A stretch of 64,000 bases of DNA from CAYRWR01 sp964537555 (GTDB taxonomy: Bacteria; Spirochaetota; Brevinematia; Brevinematales; CAYRWR01): NCBI GenBank assembly GCA_964537555.1, contig CAZIAD010000002.1, forward strand, positions 108,919 to 172,918. Direction: 5' to 3'. Shown here one piece after another: positions 8,099 to 17,603 of this stretch. The notes under the pieces are model-generated. The model ran no database searches, was not told the DNA's origin, and was given only the letters and a program-made list of their open reading frames with translations. Both the position numbers and the translations under genes were made by a program. Each line of letters starts with the position of its first letter. Position 1 is the stretch's first letter.

Positions 8099-8934
8099 TA
8101 GATTGCCCCCTTGAGATCTTTGATCTGGTCATAGACAAATACCGGCCCATCCTGGCAGCAGTAGATATCATGTATCTGGCAGTGGCCGCATTTGCCCAGG
8201 CCGCACTTCATGTGCCGTTCCAGGGATACCAGTATCTGATTTTCCGGTATACCTTTGGCTATCAGTTCTTTAATGACAAATTTATACATAATAGGTGGCC
8301 CTACCACCACGGCATAGGTCAGCTCGGGGTCGATATTGACACCCGGGATGAGGCTGGTGATAACCCCCACATTACCCTTCCACTCCGGGTCTCCCCGGTC
8401 TACCGTACAGCTGAAATTGATGTCCATACGCTTGTCCCAGATCGCCAGCTCATCAGAGAAGAGCATACTCTTGGGGTCCCGGCAGCCCAGCAGGATATCG
8501 GTCTTACCAAAGTCACGCCGGTTGTCAGCCACATAATTAATGAGAGAGCGTAAGGGAGCGATGCCCAATCCTCCGGCTATCATGAGCAGGTCATACCCCT
8601 CCAGCATGGGAGTGTGAAATCCGGTGCCGAATGGCCCGCGTATCCCCAGGGTATCCCCTTCATTGAGCTTATGCATCTCCTGGGTCAGCTTTCCTACCGC
8701 ACGGACACACAGCTCAAAGCTGCCCCGTTTGGTAGGGGAAGAAGTGATAGAAATAGGTGCTTCTCCCACTCCGAAGATCGATACTTCTACAAACTGGCCC
8801 GGGTCATAATCCAGGTACTGGCCATTGGCCAGCATAACATCAAACAGAGTCTCGGAATCAGTCAGCTTTTTCTTCTTTAATATCTTGGCTTCTTTTATCT
8901 GATATTCTGAACGGTGTATGACTATTCTTTCCAT
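8098..8934 (-). CDS. Sulfhydrogenase gamma subunit (FAD/NAD(P)-binding, 2Fe-2S)
   Basis: A 278-residue diaphorase-type subunit related to ferredoxin-NADP reductase and dihydroorotate dehydrogenase electron-transfer subunits. An FAD-binding barrel occupies about residues 15-110 (PGQFVEVSIFGVGEAPISITSS; RGPFGTGF). An NAD(P)-binding domain starts at LLMIAGGLGIAPLRSLI near 120. A C-terminal [2Fe-2S] motif C-x4-C-x2-C-x(n)-C is seen in MKCGLGKCGHCQIHDIYCCQDGPVF. It passes electrons between NAD(P)H and the hydrogenase clusters. It lies 9 bp after the beta gene with a GGGGGAG ribosome site and is coupled to delta. Confidence 0.93.
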   Translation of the reverse strand: MERIVIHRSEYQIKEAKILKKKKLTDSETLFDVMLANGQYLDYDPGQFVEVSIFGVGEAPISITSSPTKRGSFELCVRAVGKLTQEMHKLNEGDTLGIRGPFGTGFHTPMLEGYDLLMIAGGLGIAPLRSLINYVADNRRDFGKTDILLGCRDPKSMLFSDELAIWDKRMDINFSCTVDRGDPEWKGNVGVITSLIPGVNIDPELTYAVVVGPPIMYKFVIKELIAKGIPENQILVSLERHMKCGLGKCGHCQIHDIYCCQDGPVFVYDQIKDLKGAI

Positions 8935-8943
8935 GATCTCCCC

Positions 8944-9996
8944 CTACGCCTTTTCCAGCATATTCACATCTTTAGCCAGAGCCACAATGGTCTCTTTGAG
9001 GTTTATCTCTGCCATACAGGTACGGCTGCAACGGCCGCAACCGGTACAGAAAAACCTGTTCCAGCGTTTGATGGGATAGTTAAATTTACGGTTAAAGCGG
9101 TGCCTCTTACGGTCTTTACGGTTTTCACGGAAGCTTTCTCCTCCAGCCACTTTGGCAAAAGGTTCATTCTGACAGGAATCCCAGACCCGGATACGCTTAC
9201 CCGTTTTCAGATCCAGATTAGGTACATCCTGCATATCAAAACAGTAGCAGGTAGGGCATACATTGGTACAGTTTCCGCAGGACAGACAGCGTCCCCCTAT
9301 CTCGTCCCACACTTCGGAATCAAAGCCTTTCTGGAAGAGCTGGGCCAGGGTGGTGCGGTTGACAGGGATCTCCGGCTTAAAACGGTTCTTTTTGTTTTGC
9401 CGATAGGCTTCCAGACTGTTAATATGCTGGGCTTCTGCTTCTGTAAAAAAGTTCTTATATTTTGTGATGAGGTCTTCTCCGACCTGGGTATTGACATGGA
9501 GGATATAGTATTCCCCCAGGTCAGTCATAAACAGGTCATAGCCGCCATTGGGGGTGAAGTTATTCATAAGGCCACAGGATGCATACTCATCACAATAATC
9601 ATCACATTCTATGCCGATGATGGTAATATATTTCTTTCTGACGAGGTAATTCAGATCGCGGGGGCGGTCAGAAAATACAATATTGAGGCATTGTATTCCC
9701 GCCAGGTCACAGGTATGGACCCCCATGAGGGTGATATATTCTACCTCGACTATAGCCTCCATATCCGGCTTTTTGTTGGTATCATATTCTATCAAGGTCT
9801 CGTACTGAGGCATAAAATATTTTTTGGGTGGAAGTATGGTGGGAATATGCTCCAGGCTGATACGGGACACATCTTTGACTTCTTCGTAGGAATACTGGTC
9901 ATTGCCTTTACTGACCGGTGCCACCAGCTTTTCCTGTACCGCCAGTACCTGACAAAAGTCATCAAATTTCTTTTTTTCGAGCACAGCATATTTCAT
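8944..9996 (-). CDS. Sulfhydrogenase beta subunit (ferredoxin-like, two 4Fe-4S clusters)
   Basis: A 350-residue subunit related to the beta subunit of anaerobic sulfite reductase and sulfhydrogenase. The C-terminal half has CLSCGNCTNVCPTCYCFDMQD near residue 240 and FCTGCGRCSRTC near residue 315, each a CxxCxxCxxxC-type cluster site. The N-terminal half has several cysteines (HTCDLAGIQCL; IGIECDDYCDEYASCG) that may bind further clusters. It is the first hydrogenase structural gene of the operon, 66 bp after the permease-like gene, with AAGGGGG before the ATG. It probably bridges gamma and delta. Confidence 0.92.
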   Translation of the reverse strand: MKYAVLEKKKFDDFCQVLAVQEKLVAPVSKGNDQYSYEEVKDVSRISLEHIPTILPPKKYFMPQYETLIEYDTNKKPDMEAIVEVEYITLMGVHTCDLAGIQCLNIVFSDRPRDLNYLVRKKYITIIGIECDDYCDEYASCGLMNNFTPNGGYDLFMTDLGEYYILHVNTQVGEDLITKYKNFFTEAEAQHINSLEAYRQNKKNRFKPEIPVNRTTLAQLFQKGFDSEVWDEIGGRCLSCGNCTNVCPTCYCFDMQDVPNLDLKTGKRIRVWDSCQNEPFAKVAGGESFRENRKDRKRHRFNRKFNYPIKRWNRFFCTGCGRCSRTCMAEINLKETIVALAKDVNMLEKA

Positions 9997-10062
9997 ATAA
10001 ATGCCCCCTTACCTGCATTTTATTATGTGAAATTTTTCACTTGATATTTTAAATCGAATGGG

Positions 10063-10773
10063 CTACCATCCCAGAAACTTAATCCCGATTCCACTAAACA
10101 GTATCACTGCCCCGGCCATAGCATGGGCATATCGCTCCAGCTTTTTCATGGGTAAGAGCTTAAACCCGAAGGTCAATGCCCCCACCATGATCAGCATCGT
10201 AGAGATGGTCGCTGCTGAAAATACCAGGGCGGTACTGACTACCAGCCCCCAGCTATGACTGGACGCCGGATACATCAATAAGGGGATCAGGGGTTCGCAG
10301 GGACCCAGAGCAAATATTATAAAGAGTGTCCACATAGTGACTGTCTTCTTTTCACTGTGTAAATGACTGTGACTATCATGATGGGTATGGCTATGTTCGT
10401 GAGTCTCTCCATCGGGATGCACATGGAGATGGGTATGGGGTTTATTTTTTATAGCCTGGAAAATACCCCAGACCATATAAGCCAGTCCGAATCCTATCAA
10501 AACCCAGGACGCGGCATGTCCTCTCAAAGACTCAAAGGCCTCTATTTTACTGACTGCAGTCCCGATCAGTATCCCCACTATGCCCAGAAGCACAGAGCCC
10601 AGCACATGGCCGATCCCGCATAGAAATGTGACAGCCAGTGTGCGCCGCATATTCCACGATCGGGCCTTGGATAATGCTATAAAGGGGATGTAATGATCCG
10701 GCCCCAGTAAAGTATGGATGAAACCAATAGATGCGGCTGATCCTAAAAGGACAATATGCTGAGATATGGGCAT
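10063..10773 (-). CDS. Nickel permease-like membrane protein (UreH/RcnA/TauE-like) with His-rich loop
   Basis: A 236-residue membrane protein with about six helices. A conserved early segment SAASIGFIHTLLGPDHYIPF contains the HxxxxxDH metal-transport motif. A long cytosolic or periplasmic loop (residues about 110-150) is extremely histidine-rich (HTHLHVHPDGETHEHSHTHH) and would bind nickel or cobalt. The second half has FALGPCEPLIPLLMYPA, a repeat of the transport motif region. It is the first gene of the hydrogenase operon, so nickel supply to the enzyme is the natural inference; efflux cannot be excluded. ATG 10773 has AGGAG 7 nt upstream; the region before it is promoter-like and in-frame extension there is unlikely. 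Confidence 0.82.
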   Translation of the reverse strand: MPISQHIVLLGSAASIGFIHTLLGPDHYIPFIALSKARSWNMRRTLAVTFLCGIGHVLGSVLLGIVGILIGTAVSKIEAFESLRGHAASWVLIGFGLAYMVWGIFQAIKNKPHTHLHVHPDGETHEHSHTHHDSHSHLHSEKKTVTMWTLFIIFALGPCEPLIPLLMYPASSHSWGLVVSTALVFSAATISTMLIMVGALTFGFKLLPMKKLERYAHAMAGAVILFSGIGIKFLGW

Positions 10774-10988
10774 GCTATCTCCTGAAATTATTAAATTCCT
10801 GATAATTAACTTAGACTTATAGCTTAAAATATTTCTGAGAAATTGCAACAATTATTAGTAAGTATTTTAATCTGATTTACTGATTTATTGCAAACGCAAT
10901 TGATTTTCCGTTACAATCATTTAATACAGTTTGTTTAAGCTAACATTTATAGAATCAGTCACCCCAAAAGGATTTTTTATAATGTGGT
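10774..10988 (-). promoter_or_regulatory. Upstream region of the hydrogenase operon
   Basis: About 215 bp of AT-rich sequence separates the hybrid kinase stop from the permease-like gene and must hold the operon promoter, since all downstream gaps are short. It contains a perfect inverted repeat ATTGC-AAAC-GCAAT (near 10892-10905) that could be an operator. I could not pick a convincing -35/-10 pair or a NikR-type site. Confidence 0.3.
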
Positions 10989-13685
10989 TTATTTCTTTTC
11001 ATGCAGTGAAGCGTGGATAAAACGGGCCAGTTCTTCCCTGGTAAAGGGTTTACGAATAAAAGCACTTAAGCCGTCTTTTTTTAATTTTCCTAAATCGATA
11101 TTATCTGCATAGCCTGATGCCAGGATTACCGGTAGAGAGGGATCCTTTTTACAGATCTCATAAAAGACTTCCACTCCACTTTTACGGGGCATGATCACAT
11201 CCAGTAATATCAGATCAAAATCTCCTTTGTGAAAAAGACTTAAGGCCTCCTCCCCATCCCGGGCAATCGTCACGGTATAGCCCAGTGAGCTTAAGATCTC
11301 TTCCAGGACCTCCTGTAAGGGTTCTTCATCTTCAGCTACCAGTATGGCCCCGGTTCCGTTATACTCTATGTGATCCTGACTGCGATCCGCACTGACAGCA
11401 GCCGTATCTGACTCTTTAAAATAAAGTGTAAAAGTAGTCCCTTCATTCAGCTCACTTTTTACCTCGATAGTGCCCTGATGTTCTTCGATGGTACTATAGA
11501 CCGAGGCCAGGCCTAATCCAGTCCCTTTGCCGCTCCTCCGGGTAGTGAAATAGGGGTCAAATATCTGATCTATATGATCAGGGGAGATACCACAACCATC
11601 ATCTGCCACACTCACTCTGACATAAGAGCCGGGTTCAGAGTCCAGGCCCATTTTTTGCAGCTGTTTTTTCTTAAGAAATATGCGATCAGCTTTGTAGCAG
11701 ATAGAGCCTTCCTCATTTATAGCATCCCGGGAATTGATCCCCATATTCAGAAAGGCATTATGTATGGAATCAGCATCTCCGTTGACTATGAGGTTTTCAT
11801 CACTCTTTTCATAATAGACTTTTATTTTTTTATCTATGGTGCGTTCTAAAAGCTGAACTACATCAGATATCACAGTGCATATATCTATATCCTGTTTAAT
11901 CAGCTCTTTCGTGCGGGAAATATTGAGGAGCTGATTAGTGAGGCGGGCCGCTCTTTTGGAAGTGTCCAGTATGATGTTTACATATTTCATACTTCCCGGG
12001 ATATCATTATTTTTCAGGCGATAACTGATGATATCCGCACCCCCCATGATACCGGCCAGCATATTGTTAAAATCATGGGCTATTCCCCCGGCCAGCTTAC
12101 CTATGGCGTCTATCTTCTGACTATGGCGCAGGCGTCTCTCAGCCTCTTTGCGTCCGGAAATATCCCTTAGAATCTCCATATATCGTGGGGAATGGTCAAG
12201 ATCATCTTCAATCTGATAGATCCGGTATTCTATAGGCAGAATCTTTTTTTCAGCGGTCAGGTAATCTTTTTCAAAGACATCAGTATAGGACCGTGTGGAT
12301 AATTGTTCTTTTATTATATGCTGAGGGCTAGGGTCATCTGCAGTAAAGGAACTGATATTTTTGGAAGTGATATCTGTAGCGGAGTATTTTATCATGGAGC
12401 AAAACGCTTCATTGCATTCTCTGACTTTGCCCTCCTCATCGTATATAAGGTAACCGTCCATTATTGCATCTTTTAGAAGGTCATATTCCCTCTCAGACTT
12501 TATGGCTCGCTGCTCTACTCTGAAAAACTTATGACTGACTCCTATGGTGAGCCATATGATCAGCCAGATATTGGCCAGTATATTGGAGTAGGAAGAAATA
12601 AACCCTATGGTGATGGCACCGGACCCCTCCATTCTCATAAGTATGATAGACAGGGGAATCCCCAAAAAACCGAAGAACAGATATAGAGCACTTTTTTGTT
12701 TTTTAAAAGCATAGACATAGAGTGCCGCACTGATATTGAAAATAGTAAAAATAGTACCCCTGATAGTGGTAAACTGCATGGCCGTAATACGAGAGGCAAA
12801 CAGAGCCAATCCCAGGTCAATGATCACGGAAGGCAGCATCACATAGAGAAAAAACCTGTCTATCCACTTAAAGCGGCGCGTCTCCAGATAATTACGGAAG
12901 AAAAATATGGCAAAGAGGCCTACCAAAGGGGTAATGATCAGGAAGCTTTTTTGTTCCCACTGAGGAGAATGGGGCCAGATGTACTGAAATGCCAGGCCCC
13001 CCAGGGACAGGTGAAAACCCAGCCAGCCCAGAATGTACAAGATAAGATAGATATAACTGCGATCCCGGGAATTAGCAAAAAAGATCAGGTTAAATATTAC
13101 TCCGAAAATCACAAAGCCCAGATACATAGCATACAGAAAGTCATCCCTCTGTTTTTCTTTGAGCAATTGTTCCATGGTACATAGTGAGGGTTTGGTAGTC
13201 AGGTTAACCATGTTCTCAATATGGATATAATAAGTGACAGCCTCATTCACGGGAGCCAGCTTAAATACATAATAGCGGTAGTCGAATTCCCTGGATTGTT
13301 GTTCAAAACGGCTGCCGCTGCTGGATTTATACCATTGCTGAGAAGGCAGCTGATAATAAAAATCGACCTGATAGATCTGGGGATAATCCAGGTTTAAATA
13401 TAAAGTCTCCCGGGTATTATTCCTGACTGTGAACTTAAACCAGTAGTGTTGCTGATTAAATCCGGTATTAATAGTATCATTACTGATTACCTGCCAATTA
13501 CTTAAGTCCCGGGTTACGGCTTCAAAACTGAGGCTGCCCTCCGGGTCATTCTTCATTTGCCAGTACTCACCTATATGTATAGGCTGGCTTATATCTTCCA
13601 CCTCTATGGTAGTAGAATATGCGGACAAATAGGAAAATAAGAGAATAGATGCAGACAGGAAGAATAAAGACCAGGCTCTTTTCAA
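10989..13685 (-). CDS. 7TMR-DISM hybrid sensor histidine kinase with receiver domain
   Basis: An 898-residue membrane-bound hybrid kinase. In order: signal peptide (1-25), periplasmic 7TMR-DISM extracellular domain (about 30-165), seven transmembrane helices (about 180-390), PAS domain (about 400-520, YLIYDEEGKVRECNEAF), H-box GKLAGGIAHDFNNMLAG near 535, ATPase domain (DDGCGISPDH; GKGTGLGLASVY), and a C-terminal receiver (VAEDEEP; LLDVIMPRKSG; RKPFTREEL). The receiver means phosphate is passed internally and then probably to an Hpt protein elsewhere. I prefer the TTG at 13685 because GGAG lies 6 nt upstream; another in-frame TTG is at 13697. It lies upstream of the hydrogenase operon but 215 bp separate them, so regulation of that operon is only a possibility. 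Confidence 0.9.
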   Translation of the reverse strand: MKRAWSLFFLSASILLFSYLSAYSTTIEVEDISQPIHIGEYWQMKNDPEGSLSFEAVTRDLSNWQVISNDTINTGFNQQHYWFKFTVRNNTRETLYLNLDYPQIYQVDFYYQLPSQQWYKSSSGSRFEQQSREFDYRYYVFKLAPVNEAVTYYIHIENMVNLTTKPSLCTMEQLLKEKQRDDFLYAMYLGFVIFGVIFNLIFFANSRDRSYIYLILYILGWLGFHLSLGGLAFQYIWPHSPQWEQKSFLIITPLVGLFAIFFFRNYLETRRFKWIDRFFLYVMLPSVIIDLGLALFASRITAMQFTTIRGTIFTIFNISAALYVYAFKKQKSALYLFFGFLGIPLSIILMRMEGSGAITIGFISSYSNILANIWLIIWLTIGVSHKFFRVEQRAIKSEREYDLLKDAIMDGYLIYDEEGKVRECNEAFCSMIKYSATDITSKNISSFTADDPSPQHIIKEQLSTRSYTDVFEKDYLTAEKKILPIEYRIYQIEDDLDHSPRYMEILRDISGRKEAERRLRHSQKIDAIGKLAGGIAHDFNNMLAGIMGGADIISYRLKNNDIPGSMKYVNIILDTSKRAARLTNQLLNISRTKELIKQDIDICTVISDVVQLLERTIDKKIKVYYEKSDENLIVNGDADSIHNAFLNMGINSRDAINEEGSICYKADRIFLKKKQLQKMGLDSEPGSYVRVSVADDGCGISPDHIDQIFDPYFTTRRSGKGTGLGLASVYSTIEEHQGTIEVKSELNEGTTFTLYFKESDTAAVSADRSQDHIEYNGTGAILVAEDEEPLQEVLEEILSSLGYTVTIARDGEEALSLFHKGDFDLILLDVIMPRKSGVEVFYEICKKDPSLPVILASGYADNIDLGKLKKDGLSAFIRKPFTREELARFIHASLHEKK

Positions 13686-13882
13686 AACGTTCTCCAAAGA
13701 AAATAGTGTTAACTAAAGAAATAATAAATGGATTTAATACTTTAGTCAACCAGTCTATGTAATAGTTAATTTTAATCTGAAGGGATGGATAGATCCAGAA
13801 AAATTAGGGCATTATAATAAGACTAGATACCTTTGCTTTCTCTTAACAATACAATGTATTTTATTCCTGGAGTTTTATATAC

Positions 13883-13921
13883 AAAAAAACAGACCTCTTC
13901 GAATGATCCAGAAGAGGTCTG
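13883..13921 (-). terminator. Intrinsic terminator of the LamG lipoprotein gene
   Basis: A perfect 11-bp stem CAGACCTCTTC / GAAGAGGTCTG with a 10-nt loop is followed, reading the minus strand, by seven T residues. It lies 27 bp beyond the stop of the gene at 13948-16476. Confidence 0.9.
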
Positions 13922-13947
13922 CATAGATATTCAGGCTATATAAGCAC

Positions 13948-16476
13948 CTAGGGCGCCCAATCTACTCTTAATTTGTAATTTGCAGCTGACCACAGATTGG
14001 CAGAAAATACCCTTATATAAAAATAGGTACCAGGATCAGAATTTACGATATTACACGTTTCAGTTAAAAATCCCATCCTATAGGAAGAATCCACTAACTG
14101 AAAGTTTTTATTATACACCTCAAGCTGATAATTCACATCATTGGGTATATCACTGAGAGTAATTGTGAAATTAGGATAGAAACTGCTCCCGATTACTTTA
14201 AAGAAATCTTCATCTGTAGCGTTATGAATATTCCTATAGTGATCTGCAGCAGGTGTGAGTGTTTTTGCACTTGCAAAGTCTTCATTAGGTTCGCTTGAAT
14301 CCGGTGTACCATCAGGTGGGATTGTATAGAAGAAAATATAATCTTTGGCACTTTGATTCCCGCTGGAATCTTCAGACCATGCCCAATATGCATGTCCCCC
14401 ATGACTCAAACCTGTCACTGTATGACTCCAGTTTTCCGGATTGACAGTGATGACATTGGTAGTCCAGCTATCACTTAGATAGACTTTTACTACACCAACA
14501 TTATCTGATGAGGTTCCTGAGATAGTTACAGAAGACGAGGCATTAGTCTGATTGTAAGCCGGAGAAGTTATATCTATAGTGGGTAGAGTGGTATCTGCTG
14601 CTTGAGGGACCATTTCTACCTTATCCAACCATGCAGTATCTAAACCGGAGCTCACAGAACTATCTTTCATGTACTTCCAGGTAATATTATGAATACCTAC
14701 AGGTACCAGAACTGAAGCCTGAATCCAATCCTGTTCACCTGAAATACTGGCTTCCAATGATCCGTCAACCAGGCATTGCATATAATCCCATCCCGATTCT
14801 GAAGAAGATTTCCACCAGAATTTTACTAAATACCCATTTGATACATTTGTAATAGTGGTAGTTATTGCCGTAAACTGACTGTCACTAATATCACCTGACA
14901 TCATGGCATCACCATCATAGTATGTAGTTAGGGTAGTAAAAGTCCAGTCTGCATCTCCAGTAAACACAAAATCATGTCCATACCAGTCTAGAGCCTCACT
15001 CACACTTATATCCATGGTATTAGAGTTAGTGATAATCACATCTACAGTCTTTACAATACTCAGTTTATTGGATATATCCATTGCTCTGACACTAATAGTA
15101 TGGGTACCTGCATTTGCAAACGACATACTACTATTCCAGGAATCCAGGCCAGATGACAATATATTTGTGACAGCCCCTGAATATATATAGACAGTGTCTA
15201 ATCCAAAATCATCAGATGCAATACCACTGATTGAAATATCCTGATTGATAACATAATTTGCATTTTGGGTAGGGATACTGATGCTAATGGAAGGTATGTG
15301 ATCTATAATTGAAACATTATCATTATACCTATTCGTTACTTCAGTAGCATCCATGGTATAATTATATATTTTAAAATCATCTATGATACCATTAAAATTA
15401 TGATCATTTAGCTGTCCCCATCTCCCGAAATAAGCATAAGATGTTGCGGGACTAATAGGATGCCCACAACTAGTCTGAGCTATCAATTCACTGTTTAAGT
15501 ACATTTTGATAAGAGATCCATCCCAGGTACAGACCATATGGTACCAGGTATCAGGATTTATGGTATAAGTAGTATTGATATTATTATATGAGCCGCCCCC
15601 GGTGGAATTTTGTCTATACCACAGTTGGCCAAGTCGTAGTGTAATCTGGAAGTTTTCTGTCTGTGAGAATATCTGGTCATAGGAATCGCTACCATCTTCC
15701 TTGCTTAAAAACCATACTTCAAATGAACCTTCAGGGGTATTACCAATATGAGGAATTCTTACATAATCATCCTGCCCATCAAAGTAAAATGCACCATACG
15801 CATTGCCATTTCTATCATTAGTAAAATATCCCCCATTAAAGGAGGTCCCGTGACGGAAATTGGTTGAACTATCCAGGAAATTACCCTCAAACAGCCACTC
15901 TCCATATAAATTATAATTGGTAGTCATTATATTATTAGTTTGATAAGCAGAATTTGTATTTGTGATCTGTGTACCTATTAACACGATATTATCAACCATC
16001 CCCAGATCCAAGCCAACATCCGCACTGGCATCTTTCATATATACCCATTTAAAGTCATGTGTACCAGCAATAATATTGAAGCTTTTTTCCTGCCACCCAA
16101 TCTCCCCTGAAATTTCATCAACTTTCACATTATCAATAAAAAATTGAAGAAAATCAAAGCCTGATTCTGATGATACCTTCCATTTAAACTGAATAGCTGA
16201 ACAATATTCACTAAAACTGATTATAGATGACTGGTTATCCTGAATTTCACCACTGACCAGAGCATCATTTCCTACGGCACCAGATACAGTGTATCCACTC
16301 CAGTTGGCATTACCTGAATGCTGGAAAGTGATCATAAAATTGTCTGATGCCTCATTTAAACCCACTGTTGAATTTTGATACCTGTCAAAAGTAATAACTT
16401 CCTTATCAGGTTCAGGATACAACCAACAAGACGTCAACAAATTAAAAAGTATTAAAAACCATACCCCATACTTCAT
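13948..16476 (-). CDS. Large LamG-domain surface lipoprotein with duplicated module
   Basis: An 842-residue protein beginning MKYGVWFLILFNLLTSC, a lipobox, so it is probably outer-membrane or surface anchored. Modules in order: a jelly-roll-like unit (about 25-165), a LamG/concanavalin-like domain (about 190-390, LYGEWLFEGNFLD, FDGQDDYVRIP, WYHMVCTWDGS, IDDFKIYN), an Ig-like domain (about 395-485), a second copy of the first unit (about 490-630), another Ig-like domain (about 635-715), and a C-terminal PPC-type domain (about 725-842). The two copies share SESGxDxxQ, ISGExxW and WxYMKDxSxxxGLD. No catalytic triad is evident, so glycan or polymer binding is likely. The gene is more AT-rich than its neighbours, which fits horizontal acquisition. 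The ribosome site is GGAGGTG. Confidence 0.8.
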   Translation of the reverse strand: MKYGVWFLILFNLLTSCWLYPEPDKEVITFDRYQNSTVGLNEASDNFMITFQHSGNANWSGYTVSGAVGNDALVSGEIQDNQSSIISFSEYCSAIQFKWKVSSESGFDFLQFFIDNVKVDEISGEIGWQEKSFNIIAGTHDFKWVYMKDASADVGLDLGMVDNIVLIGTQITNTNSAYQTNNIMTTNYNLYGEWLFEGNFLDSSTNFRHGTSFNGGYFTNDRNGNAYGAFYFDGQDDYVRIPHIGNTPEGSFEVWFLSKEDGSDSYDQIFSQTENFQITLRLGQLWYRQNSTGGGSYNNINTTYTINPDTWYHMVCTWDGSLIKMYLNSELIAQTSCGHPISPATSYAYFGRWGQLNDHNFNGIIDDFKIYNYTMDATEVTNRYNDNVSIIDHIPSISISIPTQNANYVINQDISISGIASDDFGLDTVYIYSGAVTNILSSGLDSWNSSMSFANAGTHTISVRAMDISNKLSIVKTVDVIITNSNTMDISVSEALDWYGHDFVFTGDADWTFTTLTTYYDGDAMMSGDISDSQFTAITTTITNVSNGYLVKFWWKSSSESGWDYMQCLVDGSLEASISGEQDWIQASVLVPVGIHNITWKYMKDSSVSSGLDTAWLDKVEMVPQAADTTLPTIDITSPAYNQTNASSSVTISGTSSDNVGVVKVYLSDSWTTNVITVNPENWSHTVTGLSHGGHAYWAWSEDSSGNQSAKDYIFFYTIPPDGTPDSSEPNEDFASAKTLTPAADHYRNIHNATDEDFFKVIGSSFYPNFTITLSDIPNDVNYQLEVYNKNFQLVDSSYRMGFLTETCNIVNSDPGTYFYIRVFSANLWSAANYKLRVDWAP

Positions 16477-16656
16477 AGTTATACACCTCCATCTATATCT
16501 AAGATTAGTATAACATAAACAAAAAGAATAACAAGTAAAATATCTTTTTTCTTAACATTTAATCTGCCACACCACTTAAAACAGACATGTTTATTGTATT
16601 ATATATAGATATAGAATCTATTGTTAGAGTCAATAGGCTGTTCACTATTTTTTTGT

Positions 16657-17436
16657 TTAGGCTTTCAGTACAAAGTACAATGCTCCCAGCTCTCCACTGA
16701 AGTGGGCGCTAGGGGGTATCTCCTCATAGGTCTGGTTAAATACTCCCATGAGCTGAAAACCATTTTCGGCAAAAATATCCAGCATGTCCTGATAATGCCA
16801 CAGCCTTAGTACATGATGATCCTCATAGCGTGCTACTTCCCCGTTTTCGTTTACTTCCATAGTACAGGTGATATGGCGAAGTTTGTTTTCATAATCATAA
16901 GTGTGAGGGCACCAGGTCACGGTGATATGAGTATCGTCCTGGTCGGCATACCAGGTCTCATCGGGGCCATGCTCCCCCTGTATATCATCATAAGCCAGGA
17001 CTATCTCGATGATATAGATACCACCCGGATTGAGGATCTGTTTCATACGGCTGAAATGAGAGCGAATCTTTTCATCAGAATTACAATAACTCACGGTGCT
17101 GATCAGGGTAATAGCGGCATCAAAATGCTCACTCAGATCCAGGTCAGTCATGTCTGCTACTATAGCATGGGAACGGTCCGAAAAACCTTCCTGCTCCAGC
17201 TGTTCATTGGCATAATCTACCATCTCGGGGCTCAGGTCATAGCCGGTCATGTCAAAACCCTGGCGGGACAGCTCCACCAGGAAGATACCCATGCCACAGC
17301 CTCCATCCAGGATGGACCGTACAGGCAGGTCAGTATACTCCCTGAAGCACTTTTTAAAAAACTCCATCTCTGTACTTATGGAACGGGAAAAGGCTATATC
17401 ATAATAGCGGGGCAGCCCATACAGAACACTACTCAT
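16657..17436 (-). CDS. Class I SAM-dependent methyltransferase
   Basis: A 259-residue soluble methyltransferase. Motif I is ILDGGCGMGIFLVELSRQG near residue 45, the acidic loop is GYDLSPEMVDYA near 68, motif II/III includes HAIVADMTDLDL, and post-motif is LNPGGIYIIEIV. The C-terminal half is beta-rich (ITVTWCPHTYDYENKLRHI), as in small-molecule methyltransferases of the Methyltransf_25 group. The substrate cannot be told. ATG 17436 has GAGGTG 6 nt upstream and is preferred to GTG 17445. It stands alone with 158 bp of AT-rich sequence upstream. Confidence 0.85.
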   Translation of the reverse strand: MSSVLYGLPRYYDIAFSRSISTEMEFFKKCFREYTDLPVRSILDGGCGMGIFLVELSRQGFDMTGYDLSPEMVDYANEQLEQEGFSDRSHAIVADMTDLDLSEHFDAAITLISTVSYCNSDEKIRSHFSRMKQILNPGGIYIIEIVLAYDDIQGEHGPDETWYADQDDTHITVTWCPHTYDYENKLRHITCTMEVNENGEVARYEDHHVLRLWHYQDMLDIFAENGFQLMGVFNQTYEEIPPSAHFSGELGALYFVLKA

Positions 17437-17603
17437 ACTTAACACCTCATATATAAATTATATTTAACACAATATACTCTAAGATATTTCAAGGGTAAAT
17501 ATTACTATCCCGACAGAATAAATACAAGTAAATTAGGAGTTGTTTTTTTAATTATTTTTAATATTGATTCCCTGAAAAGACTTTGGAAAAATGATTCTCT
17601 CTC

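Noticed and set aside
8914..10044. 376-codon open frame on the plus strand opposite the beta-subunit gene
   Set aside because: The minus-strand beta subunit has clear ferredoxin motifs and operon context; the antisense frame is a codon-bias shadow.
16610..16660. Hairpin CTATTG-TTAGAGT-CAATAG after the methyltransferase gene as a terminator
   Set aside because: The stem is only 6 bp and AT-rich, and no T-run follows on the minus strand.
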